Part shown: positions 1 to 6,595 of the stretch, one piece after another
Layout of the letters: the number at the start of each line of letters is the position of its first letter
How positions within the stretch are numbered: position 1 is the first letter of the stretch
Source: Burkholderiales bacterium
Lineage (GTDB): Bacteria; Pseudomonadota; Gammaproteobacteria; Burkholderiales; SG8-39
Length of the DNA stretch: 23,033 nucleotides
Assembly: GCA_020846575.1 (NCBI GenBank)
Contig: JADLDQ010000122.1
Span: forward strand, 1-23,033
Direction of reading: 5' to 3'
Made by a program: the position numbers and the translations under genes
Notes under the pieces: generated by a model
The model's database searches: none
The model's input: only the letters and a program-made list of their open reading frames with translations
Told to the model about the DNA's origin: nothing

Positions 1-299
1 CAGCCGCTCGGGCGAACCCGGCGGCTGCGGAGTGGGCGTTCACAGGACCGGCGGCCGCGCGAGCGCCTTCGAGCGCGAGGACGGGGCGCTCGAACCTGCT
101 ACCGGGGATGTCGTCGAATCAATGCGGCGAAGCGACGGGCAATCGAGGACTTCCTGTTCCACACCCATACCGCGCGTCGCGGACGCGCGACGCAATGATG
201 GCACAACGGCCGATTCTCCGGTACCTGTTCTCGATGTCAGGCGAACCGGGGCCAGCGCCTGCGCACCAGGTGCGAGCCAACGCAGGTCCCTTTGCGCGT

Positions 300-363
300 G
301 CCGGCGTGAAGGGTGCGATCCCGGCTGGTCGCGAGCCGGCGTGAAGGGTGCGATCCCGGCTGG
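300..363. repeat. Two-copy tandem repeat, 35-bp period
   Basis: A 29-bp unit at 300-328, starting GCCGGCGTGAAGGG, recurs exactly at 335-363. The copies are separated by six bases (TCGCGA), giving a period of 35. The repeat lies in the non-coding stretch after sdhB, next to the hairpin at 367-392. Its function is unknown. Confidence 0.85.
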
Positions 364-366
364 CTC

Positions 367-392
367 GCGCAGCGCCGGTCCCGGCGCTGCGC
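367..392 (-). terminator. Strong hairpin after sdhB, possible terminator
   Basis: The arms GCGCAGCGCCG (367-377) and CGGCGCTGCGC (382-392) are perfect complements around a 4-base loop. It lies about 55 nt past the sdhB stop codon. There is no T-run on the minus strand after it, so it may be an mRNA 3'-end-stabilising hairpin or part of a factor-dependent stop rather than a classic intrinsic terminator. Confidence 0.4.
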
Positions 393-447
393 TCGCCTGC
401 AGCCGACTCGGTGAATCAAAGGATTGCCGGTCCGATGCGAGCGCGAC

Positions 448-1143
448 TCAGAGCGATTCTTTCGCCAGCAGGAGCCTGATCTTCTCTATGGATCTCGACG
501 GAGACAGCCCCTTGGGGCAGACCTCGGTGCAGTTCATGATGCTGCGGCAGCGAAAAAGCCGATAGACATCGTTCAGGTCGTCGAGGCGATCGGCCGACGC
601 CCGGTCCCTGCTGTCGGCGAGAAAGCGGTAGGCCTGTAGCAACCCCGCGGGGCCGACGAACTTGTCGGGATTCCACCAGAACGACGGGCACTGACTGGTG
701 CAGCAGCCGCAGAGGATGCACTCGTACAGGCCGTCGAGCTTCGCCCGATCCTCGGGGGACTGGCGGTGCTCCTTTTGCGGTGGAGGTGCGTCGTTGATCA
801 GGTACGGTCTGATCGAGTGGTACTGCTCGAAGAACCCCGACATATCGACCACGAGGTCGCGGATGACCGGGAAGGTCGGCAGCGGGCGTATCTTCACCGG
901 TTCACTCAGCGTCTCCAGACGCGTGATGCACGCCAGCCCGTTGCGCCCGTTGATGTTCATGGCATCGGACCCGCAAACGCCCTCGCGGCAGGACTTGCGC
1001 AGCGCGAGTGATTCGTCCTCCTGCCTGATGCGCAGCAGCGCGTCGAGGAGCATCGGCTCGTCGGGGCCGGGTACGACCTCGTAGTCCTGCATGTAGGGCT
1101 TGCTGTCGCGTTCCGGGTTGTAGCGAAAGATCGAGAACTTCAT
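448..1143 (-). CDS. sdhB: Succinate dehydrogenase iron-sulfur subunit
   Basis: SdhB passes electrons from the flavoprotein SdhA to ubiquinone in the membrane-bound succinate dehydrogenase (complex II). The 231-aa protein has the usual length and all three cluster-binding regions. The [2Fe-2S] site has C52, C57 and C72, with D60 in the SCREGVCGSD motif. The [4Fe-4S] site is CILCGCCTSQCP (C142, C145, C148, C152). The last region has C199, C205 and C209 (FRCRSIMNCTEVCPKG) for the [3Fe-4S] and [4Fe-4S] clusters. It is the last gene of a minus-strand sdhC-sdhD-sdhB set. Only 51 nt separate it from sdhD, so sdhA, which normally sits in that gap, is missing. The start is an ATG overlapping the stop of a 15-codon ORF (ATGA). 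The subunit looks intact and the identification is very secure. Confidence 0.97.
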   Translation of the reverse strand: MKFSIFRYNPERDSKPYMQDYEVVPGPDEPMLLDALLRIRQEDESLALRKSCREGVCGSDAMNINGRNGLACITRLETLSEPVKIRPLPTFPVIRDLVVDMSGFFEQYHSIRPYLINDAPPPQKEHRQSPEDRAKLDGLYECILCGCCTSQCPSFWWNPDKFVGPAGLLQAYRFLADSRDRASADRLDDLNDVYRLFRCRSIMNCTEVCPKGLSPSRSIEKIRLLLAKESL

Positions 1144-1187
1144 CCGGGAACCTCGCTCCTGTTCAGGCGCTCGGCGCGGGCGTTCAT
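1140..1187 (-). other. 15-codon ORF in the place of sdhA
   Basis: This reads MNARAERLNRSEVPG followed by TGA. It starts 7 nt after the sdhD stop and its stop overlaps the sdhB start as ATGA. GAGG precedes its ATG closely. Its place and its coupling to sdhB are what sdhA would have. It could be what is left after an in-frame loss of sdhA, a short leader peptide coupling sdhB translation to sdhD, or chance. Nothing in the 15 residues is diagnostic of SdhA. Confidence 0.35.
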
Positions 1188-1194
1188 CGTCGCC

Positions 1195-1539
1195 TCACCC
1201 GAGGATCGCTCGCCCGAGAATCACGACCATCCAGGCGCCAATGGCGAGCAACGCCGCGGCGAGCAGCGCGAGCGATGCGACGCGCAGCGCGAGCGACGCG
1301 ATGTAATCCATCATCACGTCGCGAAGTCCCACCCAGGCGTGCGCCAGCAAGGCCGCGCCAAACCCCGCGAACGCGACGGCGGTTCCGGAACTCGACATCC
1401 AGGCGCGCCACGTCTCGTAGGTAGGCGGCGGACCGGGCAGCCAGCGCACCAGCGCGAACACGACGAAACCCAGCATGTACACCGCGCTCGCGCGCTGGAT
1501 CAACCAGGCACGAAGCCCGGTCAGAACGATCCGTCTCAC
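1195..1539 (-). CDS. sdhD: Succinate dehydrogenase membrane anchor subunit SdhD
   Basis: SdhD is one of the two hydrophobic subunits that anchor complex II in the inner membrane and help form the quinone site and bind heme b. The 114-aa protein starts at a GTG whose last bases overlap the sdhC stop (GTGA), a translational coupling that fixes this start. Three hydrophobic segments are visible: about residues 18-33, 52-72 and 84-110. The motif LLAHAWVGLRDVMMDY contains H67, in the position of the usual heme ligand. A much longer in-frame reading exists upstream but would run through sdhC, so I rejected it. SdhD sequences are weakly conserved, but order, length and motif agree. Confidence 0.92.
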   Translation of the reverse strand: MRRIVLTGLRAWLIQRASAVYMLGFVVFALVRWLPGPPPTYETWRAWMSSSGTAVAFAGFGAALLAHAWVGLRDVMMDYIASLALRVASLALLAAALLAIGAWMVVILGRAILG

Positions 1540-1964
1540 AGCAACACCACCCCGGCGAGGATGGCGAGCGCGCCCGCGGCAAGGTTCACGGTCCAGGCGC
1601 TGCGCCGCGCGCTCCTCAGGCGCGACCCCAGGTCCACGTCCATCAGCAGGTGTCGCAACCCTGCGAGCAGATGGTGCGACAGCGCCCAGATCACCGCCAC
1701 CAGACCGACGCGCACCGGCCATCGGCCGAACACCGCCGCCGCCTCGGCGTAACCGTGCGCTCCCTGCAGCGACAAGCCCAGCAGGAAGACCCCGAAGGGT
1801 ATGGCGAGCGCAAGAAGAACGCCGCTCACGCGGTGCAGGATGGATGTCACGGCGCCCACCGGCAGTTGGATCTGCAGCAGGTCGAAGAACGCCGGCCTCG
1901 CTTTCGCTCGCCGCTGCGGCGCAAGCGCCGCCGGCTCGGCGTCTAGGTGCGCAGTCTGAGCCAT
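1536..1964 (-). CDS. sdhC: Succinate dehydrogenase cytochrome b556 subunit
   Basis: SdhC is the large membrane anchor of complex II, binding heme b together with SdhD and lining the ubiquinone pocket. The 142-aa protein shows the family signature SILHRVSG (residues 41-48, with S41 and R45 at the usual quinone-site positions) and SHHLLAGLRHLLMD (96-109), where the heme-ligand histidine lies. Three transmembrane segments fit residues about 40-65, 83-103 and 120-142. The N-terminal 25 residues are longer and more polar than in many homologues. No strong ribosome-binding site precedes the ATG, and the start lies inside the end of the upstream zinc-finger ORF (22-nt overlap), so translation may be coupled to that gene. 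Confidence 0.95.
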   Translation of the reverse strand: MAQTAHLDAEPAALAPQRRAKARPAFFDLLQIQLPVGAVTSILHRVSGVLLALAIPFGVFLLGLSLQGAHGYAEAAAVFGRWPVRVGLVAVIWALSHHLLAGLRHLLMDVDLGSRLRSARRSAWTVNLAAGALAILAGVVLL

Positions 1965-2332
1965 CTTGTCATCAGCGCGAGCGTGGTGTTACCGAGCGCA
2001 TCGGCGGCGAGAACGGGTGTTTCGCGAAACGGGCGGTGAAGCGCGGTCGAGTCCCCAGGTCCTTCAAGGGGCTTCAGGTCGGGCGCCTCGCGGTGCTGGT
2101 GGAGATGGTGCGAGTCGAACGAACCGCCCTCGATCGGGCGGCTGCCCTGCAACCGGTAGCGAGTGCCGCAGTACGGGCACAGCGCCTGCGTGTCGTTGAC
2201 CACCTCGAGGAAGACCCGCGGGTGCGATGACCACAGAGGCATCGCAGGGTTGGGGCAATACGCCGGGAGATCGCCCGCGGACAGTCGCAGCGCGGGTGCG
2301 CCGGAACCTGCGCCCGCTTCGCGGTTGCTCAT
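1943..2332 (-). CDS. CHCC zinc-finger domain protein with C-terminal extension
   Basis: The first 63 residues match the short CHCC zinc-finger family related to mitochondrial NDUFS6. They show LPAYCPNPAMPLWSSHPRVFLEV and then CPYCGTRYRL, giving probable zinc ligands C26, H37, C52 and C55. Such proteins are usually about 60-75 aa. Here the frame stays open for another 66 residues to a stop inside the start of sdhC. That tail is polar (FDSHHLHQH and similar) and matches nothing I know. It could be a real extension, or the result of a frameshift or lost stop that hides a normal short end. I chose the ATG at 2332 because it gives the family's N-terminus. A GAGG sits directly against the ATG, which is poor spacing. 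Confidence 0.8.
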   Translation of the reverse strand: MSNREAGAGSGAPALRLSAGDLPAYCPNPAMPLWSSHPRVFLEVVNDTQALCPYCGTRYRLQGSRPIEGGSFDSHHLHQHREAPDLKPLEGPGDSTALHRPFRETPVLAADALGNTTLALMTRWLRLRT

Positions 2333-2429
2333 CCTCGGGTATCGCCCCGCGGGACCATCCCCAGCCCCGGATCGCCGGCGCGGCTTCGCCAGGCCCTGTC
2401 CGGTGTCTGTCTGGAGGCCAGGCGTGCGC

Positions 2430-2783
2430 TCAGCGGGTGCGAAGGTCTTCCACATACTCCTTGAGTGCCACGGCATTGTTGTGCTTGTCGTCGCGAGCGC
2501 TGTAGAGCAGCGTCACGTTGCCTTGCCGGCAGGCGTCCAGAAGAGGGTGCAGTGCCTCGGTATGGTCTCGCAGTTCGGCAAAATAGCGGCGCCGGAACTC
2601 GGCCCACTTCGCCGGATCATGACCGAACCAGCGTCGCAAGCCGTCGCTCGGCGCTGTTTCCTTCAGCCAGGCGCGCATCGACAGAGAATCTTTCCTCACC
2701 CCGCGCGGCCACAGCCGCTCCACCAGGAAGCGCGCTCCGTCGCCAGGCGCGGAGCGCTCATAGACGCGCTTCGTGGTCAGCAT
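2430..2783 (-). CDS. DUF488 family protein (YeaO-like)
   Basis: The 117-aa product has the length of Escherichia coli YeaO (about 115 aa). It carries the DUF488 signature: RVYE near the N-terminus, FLVERLWPRGVRKD at 19-32, RRWFGHDPAKW at 50-60, and a C-terminal LLYSARDDKHNNAVALKEYVE stretch. The family's molecular function is not established. The start at 2783 is supported by AGAGGAG seven bases upstream. The frame stays open for 71 more codons upstream, but that part is Arg/Pro-rich and is probably untranslated leader. The gene lies 97 nt upstream of the zinc-finger gene on the same strand and may be the first gene of the transcript continuing into sdhCDB. Confidence 0.9.
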   Translation of the reverse strand: MLTTKRVYERSAPGDGARFLVERLWPRGVRKDSLSMRAWLKETAPSDGLRRWFGHDPAKWAEFRRRYFAELRDHTEALHPLLDACRQGNVTLLYSARDDKHNNAVALKEYVEDLRTR

Positions 2784-2961
2784 GTCGCGACTCCTCTTCG
2801 TTCGCCGGCGCCCCGGTCGCACCTGGGAGGCTCGAGCGGCCGCTGCAGGCGCGCGGGGCGCGCGGCGGCGATTCCGGGGACGCGGCGCAGTGAAGGCCGG
2901 GTGCGAGGGAGCGCCCTGCACCGCGCGGTTCAGCGCGTCCACGCGTTCCCTCACGGCCGGA

Positions 2962-3008
2962 ATTATATCATGACATGATATATCGCATTCAGGCATTCAC
3001 GCATTCCG
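2962..3008 (-). promoter_or_regulatory. Promoter/operator region upstream of DUF488
   Basis: On the minus strand a perfect TATAAT box lies at 2967-2962. It overlaps a perfect 19-bp palindrome, TATATCATG-A-CATGATATA (2964-2982). Where a -35 box should be, there are instead three tandem octamers: GCATTCAG (2985-2992), GCATTCAC (2993-3000) and GCATTCCG (3001-3008). No good TTGACA match exists at 16-18 bp spacing. The layout suggests a regulated promoter with a repressor palindrome over the -10 region and repeated sites upstream. The regulator is unknown. It would drive the DUF488 gene with a leader of about 170 nt. Confidence 0.5.
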
Positions 3009-3144
3009 CTGACGAGGACGCTGCCCCTGCCGGCGCTCCTTCGCCGGCGCGGCACGGCGCCTCGAAGACTCGGGCGAATCGAAACGGCGGAGGGTGCGAC
3101 GCCGGAGCCTGGTCGCCCCTGGCGGCTATCGCCGGGTATGGGAG

Positions 3145-3176
3145 AAAACGCGCCCGGGGATATCCGATCGGGCGCG
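3145..3176 (-). terminator. Intrinsic terminator of the AhpD-like gene
   Basis: The arms CGCGCCCG (3149-3156) and CGGGCGCG (3169-3176) form an 8-bp stem around a 12-base loop. On the minus strand the stem is followed by TTTTC (from 3148-3145). It lies about 120 nt past the stop of the minus-strand gene at 3297 and is oriented correctly for it. Confidence 0.55.
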
Positions 3177-3296
3177 GGCGTCTTGTACGCACGCCGGGCG
3201 CCCCGAGGTTGCGGGGCCGCTCCGACGGCGAGCCCCCGCCCGCGCGCGAGGACACGATCCCGCGGGCGCGCTGTTCCTCGATGCAACGCTATGCGG

Positions 3297-3764
3297 CTAT
3301 GGTATCGCCTCGGCCCTGGGCCTGTAGCTGCCGGTCTCCGCGCGGAACGGCACCGCCAGCCGGTTCCAGCCGTTGATCGAGATGATGGCGACCGTCAGGT
3401 CCACGAGCTCCTTCTCGGAGAACTGCGCGCGGACTTCGGCGTACTGCTCCTCGCCGATCTCGCCCTCGGCGATGCGCGTCACCGCCTCGGCCCAGGCGAG
3501 CGCGGCGCGCTCGCGCGGGGTGTAGCAGGGCGCTTCGCGCCACGCCGTGATCAGGTACAGCCGCTGCTCGGTTTCGCCCGCGGCGCGCGCTTCCTTGGTG
3601 TGCATGTCCAGGCAGTGCGCGCAGCCGTTGATCTGCGATACCCGGGTCCTCACCCGCTCGAGCAGCGAATGTTCGAGGCCCGAGGCCTGCACGTACTGGC
3701 CGAGGGCCCGCATCGCCTTGTGCGCGCCGGGCGACGCACTCTTGTAATCCAGTCGCGGTTCCAT
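3297..3764 (-). CDS. Carboxymuconolactone decarboxylase-family (AhpD-like) protein
   Basis: The 155-aa protein carries the AhpD core motif INGCAHCLDMH (C48, C51 and H55), a redox-active CxxC followed by histidine. This is typical of the alkylhydroperoxidase D-like branch of the carboxymuconolactone decarboxylase superfamily, in which the cysteines reduce peroxides or disulfides. Two aromatic-rich helices follow (LYLITAWREAPCYTPRERAALAWAE, and LVDLTVAIISINGWNRLAVPF near the C-terminus), as is usual for this group. The ATG is preceded by AGGAG at good spacing. It lies 32 nt downstream of the isocitrate lyase-family gene on the same strand, so the two are probably cotranscribed. The substrate is unknown; a general oxidative-stress role is possible. 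Confidence 0.9.
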   Translation of the reverse strand: MEPRLDYKSASPGAHKAMRALGQYVQASGLEHSLLERVRTRVSQINGCAHCLDMHTKEARAAGETEQRLYLITAWREAPCYTPRERAALAWAEAVTRIAEGEIGEEQYAEVRAQFSEKELVDLTVAIISINGWNRLAVPFRAETGSYRPRAEAIP

Positions 3765-3796
3765 TCTCGTCTCCTGTCAGCGGCGGCGGGGCGGCA

Positions 3797-4624
3797 CTAC
3801 CCGAAGAGCTGCTGCATCTGCGGGTGCGTGAGCGACGCATCCAGTCGATCGAAACGGCCGCTCGCGTGCAGCTCGCGGGCGGCTTCGTCCGCGGCGGCGT
3901 AAGCGAGCAGCGCCAGGCGCGTGGCGGTGCTGACGCGTGCGATCCCGATGCGCTGCAGTTCCGCGACCGCGGCAAGCCCCGGTCTGGCCGCGACGTTGAT
4001 CGGCGCATCGAGCGCCTTGACGAGCGCCTCCAGCACCGCCGTATCGGCGAGGCCGATCGGGTAGACGCAGTCCGCTCCGGCGGCGAGATAGGCCCGCGCG
4101 CGCCGCAGCGTCTCGTCGAACCGTTCCGCATCGCTCGCGCCGAACTTGACCATGTAGGTGTCGACGCGCGCGTTGAGCACCAGCGGCACGCCGAGCCGCC
4201 CGGCGGCCTCGCGCGCCGCCGCGATGCGCGCCACGGCGTCGTCCAGGGTGCGCAGCGCTCCGGGCCGGTGCAGGCCGTCCTCCAGATTGGCGCCGACGAT
4301 GCCGCTCTGGATCGCGGCGCGCACGGTTTCGGCGACGTCCCCGGCGCTCGATCCATAACCGGATTCCAGGTCCGCGGTGACCGGCAGGTCCACCGCACGC
4401 GCGATGCGCGCGGTTGCGGCCAGCACTTCGCCGAGCGGCGCGCGCTCGCCGTCGGCATAGCCGAGCGACCAGGCGAGGCCGCCGCTCGTGGTGGCGATCG
4501 CGCGGAACGGCAGGCGCGCGAACAGGCGCGCGCTCGCGGCGTCCCAGGCGTTCGGCAGCACCAGGATCTCGCTGCGATCGTGCATCTGTTTGAACGCTTG
4601 CGCCTTGCGAATCTGCTCGTTCAT
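3797..4624 (-). CDS. Isocitrate lyase/PEP mutase family protein
   Basis: The 275-aa protein belongs to the short isocitrate lyase/phosphoenolpyruvate mutase superfamily, Mg-dependent enzymes that make or break C-C or P-C bonds next to a carboxylate. Visible motifs: LPNAWDAASA (23-32), ATTSGGLAWSLGY (44-56), the metal-binding DLESGYG (D85, E87), NLEDG (113-117) and LNARVDTY (150-157). The cysteine-containing catalytic loop of true isocitrate lyase (KKCGH) is absent, so glyoxylate-cycle isocitrate lyase is unlikely. Family members include methylisocitrate lyase-like, oxaloacetate decarboxylase-like and phosphonopyruvate hydrolase-like enzymes, and motifs alone do not choose among them. It is the first gene of a likely two-gene operon with the AhpD-like gene. 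Confidence 0.9.
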   Translation of the reverse strand: MNEQIRKAQAFKQMHDRSEILVLPNAWDAASARLFARLPFRAIATTSGGLAWSLGYADGERAPLGEVLAATARIARAVDLPVTADLESGYGSSAGDVAETVRAAIQSGIVGANLEDGLHRPGALRTLDDAVARIAAAREAAGRLGVPLVLNARVDTYMVKFGASDAERFDETLRRARAYLAAGADCVYPIGLADTAVLEALVKALDAPINVAARPGLAAVAELQRIGIARVSTATRLALLAYAAADEAARELHASGRFDRLDASLTHPQMQQLFG

Positions 4625-4988
4625 CCAGGGTTTCTCCTCGTTTGCGGTGGTCCTCGTCGAACACTGGCGGCATCGTAGCAGTCGAGGGGGGCATTGGGAA
4701 GAGCACTGAGGACTGAGGTCCGAGGATTCGGGCCGGGCGGACCGGCGTGCGCGCGCGCACGCCGGCCCCGCCGATGCCGTGCCTGAGCTTCGCGCTGCCG
4801 CGCAGCGAACCGGCGCGGATGGCCGACTCCGCGCCTGTCGCGTCGAGCGCTGCTGCGGGCTGTGCGCGCTTTCCTGAACTCCCGGTCCGTCTCCAACGCG
4901 CCGGGGGAAAGAGCCTTGCGTCGATGGCGAGTCGCCGCGTGCTAAGCTCTCGACGGCAATCGAGCCGGATCGATGAGAGGATCAGCCA
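4625..4988. other. Divergent intergenic region with GC palindrome
   Basis: This 364-bp stretch separates two divergent genes and must hold both their promoters, but no convincing -35/-10 pair stands out. It contains a 24-bp perfect palindrome (4742-4765) and a short ACTGAGG-ACTGAGG duplication near 4705-4718. A GAGAGGA sequence at 4975-4981 is a plausible ribosome-binding site for the RidA gene. Confidence 0.5.
4742..4765. repeat. 24-bp perfect palindrome
   Basis: The left half CCGGCGTGCGCG is followed directly by its exact reverse complement CGCGCACGCCGG. The central 16 bases alternate purine and pyrimidine, which is compatible with a Z-DNA or cruciform-prone element. It has no spacer, so it would make a poor RNA hairpin. 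It could be a protein-binding site in the divergent promoter region, or chance in GC-rich DNA. Confidence 0.7.
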
Positions 4989-5396
4989 ATGAAGAAAGAA
5001 GTGATCAAGGTTCCGGTGAAGGACGCGCTCGACGAGCAGGGCCGGCGGCTCGTGCCGATCTCGCGGGCGATCAAGGCAGGCGGTTTCGTGTTCGTCGCGG
5101 GCATACCGCCGCACGATCCGCAGACGGCGAAGATCGTTCGCGGAGACATCGAAACCCAGACGCGGCGCGTCCTGGAAAACCTGAAGCTCACCCTGGAAGC
5201 TGCGGGCTCGTCGCTGGATCGCGTGGTGAAGACAACCGTGTTCTGCACCAACGCGGCCTACTTCGACGATGTCAACGAGATCTACAGGCACTACTTCCCG
5301 CAGGATCCGCCCACGCGGACTTTCGTCACTGTGGGATCCTGGCCGCACAAGTTCGACATCGAGATCGAGGCGATCGCGCTTGCCGGCGACGCCTGA
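4989..5396 (+). CDS. RidA family protein
   Basis: The 135-aa product is a RidA/YjgF/YER057c family member. These small trimeric proteins deaminate reactive enamine/imine intermediates, and in some catabolic operons act as 2-aminomuconate deaminase-type enzymes. The sequence shows the family landmarks: GGFVFVAGIPPHDP (31-44), the helix DIETQTRRVLENLKLTLEAAGSSLDRVVKTTVF, an FDDVNEIYRHYF segment, and PPTRTFV with R110 in the place of the conserved carboxylate-binding arginine. The C-terminal IEIEAIAL is also typical. It is the first gene of the plus-strand operon leading to DUF6282 and hyuAB, and probably removes an imine or enamine formed in that pathway, which would suggest a nitrogen-containing substrate. 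The assignment to a specific reaction is open. Confidence 0.9.
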   Translation: MKKEVIKVPVKDALDEQGRRLVPISRAIKAGGFVFVAGIPPHDPQTAKIVRGDIETQTRRVLENLKLTLEAAGSSLDRVVKTTVFCTNAAYFDDVNEIYRHYFPQDPPTRTFVTVGSWPHKFDIEIEAIALAGDA

Positions 5397-5516
5397 AGCC
5401 GGGACAGACGCTGCGGCCGCCCGGCCCGCCCCTTGTCTCGCAGGCGGTCCGCGCCGGTTTCGGCATCGATGCGAGCGCTGCGCCACGCCTCCCCCTGGGG
5501 GGGCAAAGGAGTCGTC

Positions 5517-6494
5517 ATGAGCGACGTACGGACGGAAAAGCCAAGGCTGATAGCGGACGAGCGCCTGCGGGAGCTTGCGCGCGACGACTGGCCGATGCGA
5601 TTCAGGGCGCGCTATCCGCGCGTCGGGGAACTCGAAGCCGGGATCGAGAACGATTGCCTGCTCGAGGCCATCGACGTGCACGTGCACGCCGAGCCGTGCA
5701 GTCTGGCGGCGCGAAATCAGGATTACACGCAGCTCGCTATCGAAGCGGCTCGGGCCGGCATGCGGGCGCTCGTGAAGAAGGACCACCACTACTCGACCGT
5801 CCCGGAAGCGCAGGCCGTTCAGCGGCACATCGATCACCTCGTGGACAGCGGCCTCCTCGCGCGCCGCGTCGAAGTCTACGGCGGGGTCCCGCTCTCCTTC
5901 TCGCTGGATTCGGCGCAGATCACGCAGTCGCTGCGGTTTTCCTCCTTCAAGATGATCTGGTGCAACCCCATCGACGGCGAACCGCTGGTCAGGGACGGCA
6001 AGGTGCGCCCGGAGGCCGAACGCATCATCGCGCTCGCGCGCGAGCACGGCGTCGCGCTGACTCTCGGGGTTCCGGGTCACAGCAGGAAGAAGTACGGCGG
6101 CATCGACGATTACGACGGCTTGATGCCTCTGGTCGAGCGGGTCGCGGCGCTGGGCGCGGCGGCGGTGCTCGATCATCCGCTGAGTTCGTTTACGATCGAT
6201 CAGATCGAGAGGCTCGCCGTGGGCGGGATCTACGCGGGCCTGTTCTGCTATCCGTCGCTGCCCAGCGTGATCAAGGCGCCGGTCGTCGATCCCGAACGAA
6301 CCCGGGAACTGGTGAACCGCCTGGGGCCGCAGCGCTGCATCGTCGCGAGCGACGTCGGCATGCTCCTGGAACCGACTGCGCTGGAAGCGTTTCGGCTGAT
6401 GATACGGCTGCTCCTGGCCCTGGGCTTCGGCAAGGAGGACCTCGCCCTGATGCTCAAGACGAACCCGGCGAAACTGATCGGGTTGAAGCCGTGA
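5517..6494 (+). CDS. DUF6282 family amidohydrolase-like protein
   Basis: The 325-aa protein looks like a TIM-barrel metal-dependent hydrolase. It has an N-terminal IDVHVHAEP (D53, H55 and H57, the HxH metal site), a KKDHHYST stretch near residue 87, a VLDHPLSSFT segment near residue 220 and IVASDVGM near 280 with a probable metal-binding aspartate. This pattern fits the DUF6282 group, whose reaction is not established. I chose the ATG at 5517 over an upstream one at 5433 because AAAGGAG sits at ideal distance and the extra residues look non-coding. The gene follows the RidA gene by 120 nt and precedes hyuA by 101 nt on the same strand. A hydrolytic or decarboxylating role in the same pathway is a reasonable inference only. 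Confidence 0.85.
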   Translation: MSDVRTEKPRLIADERLRELARDDWPMRFRARYPRVGELEAGIENDCLLEAIDVHVHAEPCSLAARNQDYTQLAIEAARAGMRALVKKDHHYSTVPEAQAVQRHIDHLVDSGLLARRVEVYGGVPLSFSLDSAQITQSLRFSSFKMIWCNPIDGEPLVRDGKVRPEAERIIALAREHGVALTLGVPGHSRKKYGGIDDYDGLMPLVERVAALGAAAVLDHPLSSFTIDQIERLAVGGIYAGLFCYPSLPSVIKAPVVDPERTRELVNRLGPQRCIVASDVGMLLEPTALEAFRLMIRLLLALGFGKEDLALMLKTNPAKLIGLKP

Positions 6495-6595
6495 CACCGC
6501 CGGCGCCCGCAGCGTCGCTTCTCGCGCCTGCCCGCGCCCGCGGCCGCGGCCGCTGACGGGAGAACGAGTCGGGGCCGATCGACTGCGCGCAGGCC

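Larger units (their letters stand above)
1..447. other. Region downstream of sdhB without a recognisable gene
   Basis: No reading frame here, on either strand, gives a protein I recognise. The open frames are rich in Arg, Ala and Gly, as expected for GC-rich non-coding DNA. Identifiable structure: an 8-bp stem with a 4-base loop at 174-193, a two-copy 35-bp tandem repeat at 300-363, and an 11-bp stem-loop at 367-392. The genes that often follow sdhB in betaproteobacteria (sdhE, gltA) are not here. Confidence 0.55.
2784..3296. other. 513-bp gap between DUF488 and AhpD-like genes
   Basis: No credible gene is present. From left to right the gap holds a putative 5' leader of the DUF488 gene (2784 to about 2955), an AT-rich promoter-like island (2962-3008), a 7-bp stem with 6-base loop (3029-3048), and a terminator-like hairpin for the minus-strand gene that ends at 3297 (3145-3176). 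Confidence 0.6.

Noticed and set aside
300..363. Tandem repeat as a CRISPR array
   Set aside because: There are only two copies with a 6-base interval, with no spacers and no cas genes.
32..565. Open frames over the first 560 bases on both strands
   Set aside because: Arg/Ser/Gly-rich translations with no recognisable motif, partly antisense to sdhB; best explained by GC-rich base composition.
2784..2996. N-terminal extension of the DUF488 protein from an ATG at 2996
   Set aside because: The extra 71 residues are Arg/Pro/Ala-rich and start upstream of the predicted transcription start. The ATG at 2783 has a good ribosome-binding site and gives the family length.
3797..4624. Genuine isocitrate lyase (aceA) of the glyoxylate cycle
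   Set aside because: Only 275 aa and without the KKCGH catalytic loop; it belongs to the short PEP mutase-like branch.
3777..6497. Very long minus-strand open frame of about 900 codons
   Set aside because: It runs antisense through the RidA and DUF6282 genes and in another frame of the isocitrate lyase-family gene, all of which have clear family motifs. Its own translation is low-complexity Arg-rich.
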